Part shown: piece by piece, positions 6,759 to 12,447 of the stretch
How positions within the stretch are numbered: the first letter of the stretch is position 1
Layout: each line of letters begins with the position of its first letter
NCBI GenBank assembly: GCA_021780585.1
Contig: JAJXYM010000404.1
Span: 1 to 15,655, forward strand
Direction: 5' to 3'
DNA: 15,655 nt
From: Deltaproteobacteria bacterium
GTDB taxonomy: Bacteria; Desulfobacterota; Binatia; Binatales; Binataceae
Notes under the pieces: model-generated
What the model saw: only the letters and a program-made list of their open reading frames with translations
Told to the model about the DNA's origin: nothing
Database searches by the model: none
Position numbers and translations under genes: made by a program

Positions 6759-6776
6759 TTCATTTCCGAAAATGAA
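6759..6776 (+). promoter_or_regulatory. Small hairpin touching the ribosome binding site
   Basis: TTCATTT (6759-6765) and AAATGAA (6770-6776) form a perfect 7-bp stem with loop CCGA. The right arm shares its last two bases with the AAAGGA ribosome binding site and includes the upstream ATG at 6772. Confidence 0.4.
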
Positions 6777-6780
6777 AGGA
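6775..6780 (+). promoter_or_regulatory. Ribosome binding site deciding the start at 6790
   Basis: AAAGGA lies 9 nt before the ATG at 6790. The earlier in-frame ATG at 6772 precedes this site and has only a distant GGAG, so 6790 is the better start. Confidence 0.7.
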
Positions 6781-6789
6781 CAAAAAAAG

Positions 6790-7410
6790 ATGCGGAGACT
6801 ATCAGCGGCGATTATCGCCGGAATGCTCGCTTGCGCGACCTCGGCGACCGTCCACGCCGCCCCCGGCGGTCCGGCGACCAAGCCGGTCACGGCGGTGATC
6901 AAGGGCGTGGGTATTCCGGCGCCGAACGGCGATATCGACACGACCACCGGCGCCTGCAACGTCTCGAGCTGGGTTGACGTGTGCGGTAGCGGCAATTGTT
7001 CCTGCGAGCAGATCGATCCGGTGACGATCCATACGACCGCCAAGGGCGCGAGCATCTCGAACGTTTTCATCACCGTCGACAACGGCGTGAATCCCGCCAC
7101 CGAGCCCACCGTCGGTAATGGACCGAACCCGCGATGCAATCCGTTCGTCGGCGTCCTCACGCTGACTTTCGGTAACGGAGGCAAGTCCGCCAACTTCAAC
7201 CTGATCGGAACCTCGTGCAAGCACGTGATTGGAATTTCCGCCAAGAAACCGCAGGGCACGCACGACAAGGACCTCGTTAGCGGCGGATGGGGCATTTCGG
7301 CCACTCCGACGCCAAATCCGGTCACCTCCGGATGGGGCACGATGACCGGCACGGTGATCAAAGCAACCAATGCCTTGTCGCTGAACCTGGCGGGATGGAT
7401 CACGCAATAG
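6790..7410 (+). CDS. Secreted cysteine-containing protein of unknown function
   Basis: A 206-residue protein I do not recognise. It has a classical Sec signal (M-R-R, hydrophobic core at 6-20, likely cleavage after V-H-A at 23). The mature part has six cysteines (C56, C65, C70, C72, C116, C143), an even number that would suit disulfides outside the cytoplasm, with four clustered in a C-G-S-G-N-C-S-C setting. It is rich in Gly, Thr, Asn, Ser and Val and probably mostly beta. Two similar short stretches near the end, S-G-G-W-G-I (165-169 region) and S-G-W-G-T-M (180-185), flank a T-P-T-P-N-P linker. It is a single-gene unit with its own AT-rich upstream region and terminator. The next gene also encodes a small exported protein, and a polysaccharide operon follows. 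A surface or matrix role is speculation. Confidence 0.8.
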   Translation: MRRLSAAIIAGMLACATSATVHAAPGGPATKPVTAVIKGVGIPAPNGDIDTTTGACNVSSWVDVCGSGNCSCEQIDPVTIHTTAKGASISNVFITVDNGVNPATEPTVGNGPNPRCNPFVGVLTLTFGNGGKSANFNLIGTSCKHVIGISAKKPQGTHDKDLVSGGWGISATPTPNPVTSGWGTMTGTVIKATNALSLNLAGWITQ

Positions 7411-7456
7411 CGGGCTGATTCAAAATCGAAAACCGCTCGACGAACAACGCGGTGAG

Positions 7457-7489
7457 GGCGGGGAACCATCCGGGTCCCCGCCTTTTTTT
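7457..7489 (+). terminator. Rho-independent terminator of the secreted-protein gene
   Basis: GGCGGGGA (7457-7464) pairs perfectly with TCCCCGCC (7475-7482) around a 10-nt loop, followed by seven T (7483-7489). It is 46 bp after the stop codon. Confidence 0.9.
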
Positions 7490-7642
7490 CGCCGCGGCTG
7501 GACCTCAAGCGATCCGCAGGGCGACCGAAGCCCGCCGTCAGTGCTGGTCCGGACGACGACGCAGGCCCTTCGAAGCCGATCGCAAGCGGGGTTTTTGGCG
7601 GGCGCGACGGCCCGGAGCCGCATCCGAAGGACATCCAGAGGC

Positions 7643-7661
7643 ATATTTCCGCATGAAATAT
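7643..7661. promoter_or_regulatory. Inverted repeat ATATTTC-N5-GAAATAT
   Basis: Perfect 7-bp arms with a CGCAT centre, at the GC-to-AT transition. Its core ATTTCCGCATGAAA resembles ATTTCCGAAAATGAAA at 6762-6777, upstream of the other small exported-protein gene. A shared regulator is possible, not shown. Confidence 0.35.
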
Positions 7662-7827
7662 CCTAACATTTGATGTAAAAGAAATTGATTGAAAGTTTTG
7701 CAGTGGAAGAGCTTATTCGTACAAATAAGGCCTAAATATGGCCATAATCAAGAGACTGCCCATAAGCACGAACGAGTGGGTCTGCGCTCACATCGGATGA
7801 ACAGAATAAAGTCGCTATGGTTCGCGC

Positions 7828-7855
7828 TTGACTGCATTCCAATGCCAGTGATAAA
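7828..7855 (+). promoter_or_regulatory. Candidate promoter for the exported-protein/polysaccharide genes
   Basis: TTGACT (7828-7833, 5/6 to the -35) and GATAAA (7850-7855, 4/6 to the -10) with a 16-bp spacer. The leader to the ATG at 8083 would be about 220 nt. Confidence 0.4.
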
Positions 7856-8065
7856 TCCTGACCAAACCTCGCGGTCCCGGGCGACTGCCGGAGCGTGGCT
7901 CACCGGTGCGCGCGGGTCGCGAAACTCTCTGGATTCTGACGCGGCTTGATCGAGATGGGGCGCGTTAAACCAGAGCGATGCTGGGCTTGGGTCAGGGAAT
8001 CGAGATGCTGAGTCGCTCCGGAAGCGGCCCTGCGGACGCATTCCCGATTGCTACGGCAAGGCGCG

Positions 8066-8071
8066 AGGAGG
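8066..8071 (+). promoter_or_regulatory. Strong ribosome binding site for the gene at 8083
   Basis: A perfect AGGAGG, 11 nt before the ATG at 8083. It excludes the earlier in-frame ATG at 7978, whose translation would push the signal peptide inward. Confidence 0.8.
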
Positions 8072-8082
8072 TTGAGAGACCG

Positions 8083-8589
8083 ATGCGACACCTATCTTCA
8101 AAAATGCTGACCATCGTGGTCTCTATCGGAATGCTCGCTGGCCAATCGATGGCCGCGACCGTGTGTGGAGTCGCCGCGAGCGCTCAAGGCGCTCCGCTGG
8201 CGGGCGCCACTATCACGGTGAAGGATTCGGCCGGCAAGGTTCTCGGGACCGCGACCACCGGCAGCAAGGGCGAATATTCGATTGATAATCTTGCGAACGG
8301 CACACTTGATCTTTTCATCGACACGGGAAGTCCGGCGTTCAAAGGCGGTTCGGGCGTACTGAACCTGGCCGGCGCAACCCAGGCGGTGAACTGGCAGGTG
8401 GCCGACAACACGAACGCGATCGCGACGCAGGGCGGAACCTGCCTTGATCCGCCCGGACCGCTGACCACGGCGGAATGGGCGTCGATCGGCGTGCTTGGAC
8501 TGGGCGTCGCGGCCGGCGGCGCGGCGATCGGATGGGCGGAGAGCGGCAATCGCACTGACACGACGCATCCGATAACGTCGTCGTTTTAG
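8083..8589 (+). CDS. Exported carboxypeptidase-regulatory-like domain protein with C-terminal membrane helix
   Basis: A 168-residue protein. It has a Sec signal (hydrophobic core about 9-20, cleavage likely after S-M-A-A near 25) and then one small beta-sandwich domain (about 27-105). The pattern G-A-P-L-A-G-A-T-I-T-V-K-D, G-T-A-T-T-G-S-K-G-E-Y-S and L-A-N-G-T matches carboxypeptidase regulatory/CNA-B-like Ig folds. Two cysteines, C28 and C120, could bond. After a P-P-G-P hinge, residues 131-151 form a Gly/Ala-rich hydrophobic helix, then a polar 17-residue tail, so the protein is probably anchored in the inner membrane with its domain in the periplasm. There is no PEP-CTERM or LPXTG motif. 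It precedes the Wza-like gene by 181 bp on the same strand, so a role as accessory to polysaccharide export is inferred from position only. Confidence 0.82.
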   Translation: MRHLSSKMLTIVVSIGMLAGQSMAATVCGVAASAQGAPLAGATITVKDSAGKVLGTATTGSKGEYSIDNLANGTLDLFIDTGSPAFKGGSGVLNLAGATQAVNWQVADNTNAIATQGGTCLDPPGPLTTAEWASIGVLGLGVAAGGAAIGWAESGNRTDTTHPITSSF

Positions 8590-8770
8590 GCGGCGTTTAC
8601 GCGGCTCGTCGTCCGCGATCCCGGTGGCGGGAGGCTTCCTGCCGACAGCCCTCGAAGTTTCCCCGCCGCGGTCGCGGCCGACGCCGCGCGGCGGCGCGCA
8701 GAGGTCAACCACGGTCCTCACTGAAGATTCCCGGCGATGCGTAGCGGCGGTCGCGAGCGCGGCGCATAAC

Positions 8771-10078
8771 ATGGTTCCCCGACTGGCGTTTATCTTTTTG
8801 ATCGCCTCCGGACTGGCTCTGGCCGGATGCGGCGGCAACGATCCGATGCACGTCGATCGGCCGTCGACGTTCGACCACGCCAGCGCCGCCGACGGCTCCG
8901 CGGGCGATACCGTCCAACCTGACGATCCCGACCTCGCCAAACTCTGGAGCGATCGCGCCAGCCAGATTTCGTCGAACGACGATTACCCGATCGGCCCGGG
9001 CGACGTCCTGACAATTTCAGTCCCGCAGGTCGACGATCTGCAGGATCGCAAAGTGCGCGTGACCACCGGCGGCATGATTGAGCTGCCGCTGGTCGGGTCG
9101 GTCCAGGCCGGCGGTCTCACGGAAGAACAGCTCGAAGCCACCCTCGACCAGAAACTCAACGGCTTCATGTACAATCCGCAGGCCTCGGTCTTCGTCAACG
9201 AATACCATAACCGTGAAGTCGCGGTGATTGGCGCGGTCAACCGGCCCGGTCTGGTGATTCTGTCCAGTCCCAACGAGACGATTCTCGACGCGCTGACGCA
9301 GGCCGGCGGACTGGCCTCGACCGCGGCCGACGAACTTATCCTGATTCCGGAACAAAGCGGCGCCGGACTCAACATGGCGCGGCAGGTCTCGATGGTGGCG
9401 TACAACGCCAATTCCGCCGGCTCCGGCGCGCCGTTGCCGGCGGGGGCCGCGGCGGCCGGCGCCAACCCCGACGCCGCGGCGGCCGGCGTCCCGCCCGGCG
9501 AAATCGCGCCGCATCATGCGGGCCGCCAAATCCCCGGCGGCAACGCCGCTCTGAACGCCCATGCCGAGCGCGTGCGGGCCGAACAGCACGCCGCGCTCGA
9601 GCCGGATATCGCGGCCAACGCGCTCCGTATGCTGCCGCGCGGCGTCCATCCGCTGACGATCAAGCTCAAGAGCACTTCGCTGACCGGAGCCGGCAAGTAC
9701 ATCAATATGCCGGTCAAGCCTGGCGACGTGATCGTCGTGCCCGGCGGCGGAAACGTGATGGTGGTCGGCTGGGTGCAGACGCCCGGTTATTTCCAGGTGG
9801 GTTCGGGCCTGACGGTGCTCGGCGCGATCGGCGCGGCGGGCGGGCCGATGTACGCCGCCGACACCTCCGACATCACTCTCATCCGCACCAACAAGGACGG
9901 CAGCAAAGAAACCATCGGGATCAATCTCGCCCGCGTCACCAAGGGGGATGATCCCGATCTGCCGGTCAAGGCCAACGACGTGATCGACGTACCCTATTCG
10001 AGCGTGCGCATCGGCCCATACATCTTCTACCAGATTCTCTCGCGGATGGGCGTTATGGGACCGGCGGTGCCCTTCTGA
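8771..10078 (+). CDS. Wza-like polysaccharide export lipoprotein (SLBB)
   Basis: A 435-residue outer-membrane polysaccharide export protein. The signal ends in a lipobox L17-A-G-C20, so it is lipidated at C20. A polysaccharide export domain spans about 72-147 (Y-P-I-G-P-G-D-V-L at 72-80, T-G-G-M-I-E-L-P-L-V-G at 99-109). SLBB-type segments follow at about 149-193 and 329-408, marked by V-I-G-A-V-N-R-P-G and V-V-G-W-V-Q-T-P-G-Y. The first SLBB unit is split by an Ala/Gly/Pro- and His-rich insertion at about 212-290, after which P-L-T-I-K-L and K-P-G-D-V-I-V-V-P complete it. The frame is open from 8624, but only this ATG puts the lipobox correctly; no clear ribosome binding site is seen. Its stop overlaps the next start (TGATG). 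It should form the export channel that pairs with the Wzc-like protein. Confidence 0.93.
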   Translation: MVPRLAFIFLIASGLALAGCGGNDPMHVDRPSTFDHASAADGSAGDTVQPDDPDLAKLWSDRASQISSNDDYPIGPGDVLTISVPQVDDLQDRKVRVTTGGMIELPLVGSVQAGGLTEEQLEATLDQKLNGFMYNPQASVFVNEYHNREVAVIGAVNRPGLVILSSPNETILDALTQAGGLASTAADELILIPEQSGAGLNMARQVSMVAYNANSAGSGAPLPAGAAAAGANPDAAAAGVPPGEIAPHHAGRQIPGGNAALNAHAERVRAEQHAALEPDIAANALRMLPRGVHPLTIKLKSTSLTGAGKYINMPVKPGDVIVVPGGGNVMVVGWVQTPGYFQVGSGLTVLGAIGAAGGPMYAADTSDITLIRTNKDGSKETIGINLARVTKGDDPDLPVKANDVIDVPYSSVRIGPYIFYQILSRMGVMGPAVPF

Positions 10079-12447
10079 TGGAACCTTCACGCTACTTTAT
10101 CCGACGCTCGGGCGGCCTTCCGATCGAAGCGCCGATCGAAACCGAAGCCTCGCCGGTCTTCGTCGACGAGGGCCAGCCGCTAATCGACCTCCATACCTAT
10201 TGGCGGATCGTTCTGAAGCATTACCGGCTGATCGTCGCGGTGCTGGCGGGCGTGGTCACGCTCACCCTGATCAAGGTGATGACCGAGACGCCGATCTACA
10301 CCGCTGAAACCACCATCATGATTCAACCCGCCGCTGAGGGCGGGGGCTCGAACACGCTCGAAGACCTGGTGCAGATCGAGGCGGCGGCCAACGATTCCGA
10401 TCAGTATTACAAGACCCAATGCGCGATTCTGGAGAGCCGCGCGCTGGCCGCCGGAGTGATCAAAACGCTCGGCCTGGAACATAATCCCATCTTCGCCGGC
10501 GCGCCCGCGCAGCCCGGCGTCTTCGATCGCGTGATCGAGCGCTTGAGCGGAAGCGCGCGGCCGGCGGCGCACGCGCCGCATCTCCGGGTGCAGCTTCCGC
10601 CCGGCCTCGACGAAAATCAGGGCGTGTCGGCCGGCCTCGTCCATGCCTACCTGGGCGCGCTCGGCGTCTCGCCGATGCCCGATACGAATCTGGTCAAGAT
10701 CAGCTTCAGTTGGTCCGATCCGACGCTGGCCGCGCAAATCGCCAACGCCCATATCGTCGCCTACGAAGACCAGCAGACCCGGATGCATGGCGCGGCCAAC
10801 GAAGACGCCGAGCGCTATCTGCAGAGCAAGCTGATCGAGGTCAAGGAGCAACTGGAAAAATCCGAAGCCGCGCTCAACGACTATCGCCGGCGCAAAGGCA
10901 TTATCCCGGGCCTGATTTCGCTCGACGGCAAGGACGCCGTGGTGCTCGATCGGCTGGCCGACCTGAGCAAGGACCTGACCCACGCGCAGGTGGCGCGAAT
11001 CGGTCTGGAAGCGCAGGTCGCGCTGATCCGCAAGCATGACTACAATTCGCTCTCCGCGGTGCTCGACGACCCGGAAATCAAAAGCGTCGACAAGGAACTC
11101 GACGCGCTCTACTCGCAGCATGCCGCGCTCGCCAGCCAGTTCAAATCGAGTTATCCGCCACTGGCCAAACTCGACGCGCAAATCCACGAGATGCAGGCGC
11201 GGATCGCCGTCGCCGTGCAGAAGAAAGTTACCGCCCTGCAATCCGAGTACGACGAAGCCGTGGAAAAGGAAAAGGAGTTGCAGGCGGAGATGGACCGCCA
11301 GCGTCAGGAGACCCTCAACCTCAACGATTCAGCCGCGCAGTACGCGATCCTGCAGCGCGAGGTCGATACCAATCGCGAGCTCTACAACGCCCTCCTGACG
11401 CGGATGAAGGACGTCGAGGTTTCCGGCGATATCCACAACACCAACGTCTCGGTGATCAATTCGGCCGAGGCTCCGGGCGCTCCCACCAGCCCGAAGAAAG
11501 CGCTCGATCTGTTGCTGGCGTCGCTGGGCGGACTCGGTCTCGGCCTCGCCGCCGCCTTCGTCATCGAGATGCTCGACAATACGCTCAAGAATCCCGAGGA
11601 GGCGGAGCAGTATCTGCGCCTGCCGAACCTCGGCGTGGTGCCCGAGTTCTCCAGCGTCAACGGCAAGACCGCCTACGCGCCGCGCGAGCTGCCATTGGAT
11701 TTCGGGGCCGGCGGCGGCGCGGCGGTGCTGCCGCCGGGGCGCGAGCTGGTCACCACCCATGGCGCCTACTCGCGCGTCGGCGAGGCCTACCGCAATCTGC
11801 GCACGGCGCTCCTGATGTCGCGCGCGGGCGGTCCGCCCAAGGTCACTCTGATCACCAGCGCCACCAGCCGCGAAGGCAAAACCGTCACCGCCGTCAATAT
11901 CGCCGTGATGCTCGCGCAGCTCGGCGGCGCCGTGCTCCTGATCGACGCCGATTTGCGCCGCGCCCGCTGCCATCGCGTACTCGCCGTTGACAACCATCTT
12001 GGACTCACCGAAGTGCTGACGGGAGCCCGCCAGCCGCCGGACGTGATCCGCGCGACCGAGATCGACAAGCTCTACTTCCTCGGTTCCGGATCGGTGCCGC
12101 CGAATCCGACCGAACTGTTGAACTCGACGCGGATGGCCGAGTTGATGGCGGAATTGCGCGACCATTACGAATATATCATCGTCGATTCCGCGCCGGTCCT
12201 GCCGGTCAGCGATTCGATGGTGCTGGCGAAGCTCACCGATGGCGTGGTAATCGTCGCCAACGGCTCCGCCACGCCGCGCCAGCAGGTGCGCACGGCGTGC
12301 GCGCGTCTGGAGTACGCGCGCGCCAAAATCCTCGGCGTCGTGCTCAACAAAATCAAGTTCCATAGTCCCGACTACCATTATTATTACCATCAGGATTACT
12401 ACGCCTATGGCGCCGACAATCGGCGCGACGAAGACGAACTCGCCTGA
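10078..12447 (+). CDS. Wzc-like chain-length determinant / bacterial tyrosine autokinase
   Basis: A 789-residue inner-membrane polysaccharide co-polymerase. Residues 33-85 form the Wzz domain with a membrane helix at about 51-67. The periplasmic part (about 70-475) includes coiled-coil-like stretches (240-270, 365-415), and a GNVR-type segment leads to the second helix at about 477-495. The cytoplasmic kinase has E-A-Y-R-N-L-R-T (569-576), a Walker A at 594-602 (S-R-E-G-K-T, K601), Walker A' V-L-L-I-D-A-D-L-R-R (619-628, D623 and D625) and Walker B Y-I-I-V-D-S-A-P (699-706). The C-terminus has seven tyrosines between 766 and 777, the autophosphorylation cluster expected of BY-kinases. Kinase and membrane parts are fused, as in proteobacterial Wzc. 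The start overlaps the Wza-like stop by one base, so translation is probably coupled. It controls chain length and export. Confidence 0.95.
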   Translation: MEPSRYFIRRSGGLPIEAPIETEASPVFVDEGQPLIDLHTYWRIVLKHYRLIVAVLAGVVTLTLIKVMTETPIYTAETTIMIQPAAEGGGSNTLEDLVQIEAAANDSDQYYKTQCAILESRALAAGVIKTLGLEHNPIFAGAPAQPGVFDRVIERLSGSARPAAHAPHLRVQLPPGLDENQGVSAGLVHAYLGALGVSPMPDTNLVKISFSWSDPTLAAQIANAHIVAYEDQQTRMHGAANEDAERYLQSKLIEVKEQLEKSEAALNDYRRRKGIIPGLISLDGKDAVVLDRLADLSKDLTHAQVARIGLEAQVALIRKHDYNSLSAVLDDPEIKSVDKELDALYSQHAALASQFKSSYPPLAKLDAQIHEMQARIAVAVQKKVTALQSEYDEAVEKEKELQAEMDRQRQETLNLNDSAAQYAILQREVDTNRELYNALLTRMKDVEVSGDIHNTNVSVINSAEAPGAPTSPKKALDLLLASLGGLGLGLAAAFVIEMLDNTLKNPEEAEQYLRLPNLGVVPEFSSVNGKTAYAPRELPLDFGAGGGAAVLPPGRELVTTHGAYSRVGEAYRNLRTALLMSRAGGPPKVTLITSATSREGKTVTAVNIAVMLAQLGGAVLLIDADLRRARCHRVLAVDNHLGLTEVLTGARQPPDVIRATEIDKLYFLGSGSVPPNPTELLNSTRMAELMAELRDHYEYIIVDSAPVLPVSDSMVLAKLTDGVVIVANGSATPRQQVRTACARLEYARAKILGVVLNKIKFHSPDYHYYYHQDYYAYGADNRRDEDELA
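12392..12395 (+). promoter_or_regulatory. Possible ribosome binding site inside the kinase tail
   Basis: AGGA, 11 nt before the ATG at 12407, within codons for the tyrosine cluster of the kinase. It favours a start at 12407 over the ATG at 12491, which has no purine-rich site. Confidence 0.4.

Larger units (their letters stand above)
6579..6789 (+). other. AT-rich upstream region of the secreted-protein gene
   Basis: After the terminator the DNA becomes clearly less GC-rich. It contains an interrupted palindrome (6607-6629), a perfect TTGACA (6651-6656) without a good -10 at 16-18 bp, a hairpin just before the ribosome binding site (6759-6776), and GATATCGATTC-type sequence near 6730. No gene is seen. 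It looks like a regulatory region for the gene at 6790. Confidence 0.5.
7411..8082 (+). other. Long intergenic region, 672 bp
   Basis: It holds the terminator of the secreted-protein gene (7457-7489), then GC-rich DNA without a supported frame to about 7635. A lower-GC stretch (about 7640-7860) with several small inverted repeats follows: ATATTTC/GAAATAT (7643-7661), CTTATT/AATAAG (7712-7729) and GGCC-N7-GGCC near 7729-7743. A candidate promoter at 7828-7855 and a roughly 220-nt leader come last. Short open frames here lack ribosome binding sites and typical codon use. Confidence 0.5.

Noticed and set aside
6738..7634. 298-codon open frame on the - strand
   Set aside because: It crosses two intergenic regions and the rho-independent terminator; the + strand frame has a signal peptide and ribosome binding site.
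7797..7949. Small 50-codon gene beginning M-N-R-I-K
   Set aside because: It has no ribosome binding site, no coding bias, and overlaps the likely promoter at 7828-7855.
7978..8082. Upstream start for the exported domain protein
   Set aside because: The perfect AGGAGG and signal peptide point to 8083. The extension is charged and would bury the signal.
8624..8770. Upstream GTG start for the Wza-like protein
   Set aside because: It would put about 49 Arg/Pro-rich residues before the lipoprotein signal and lipobox.
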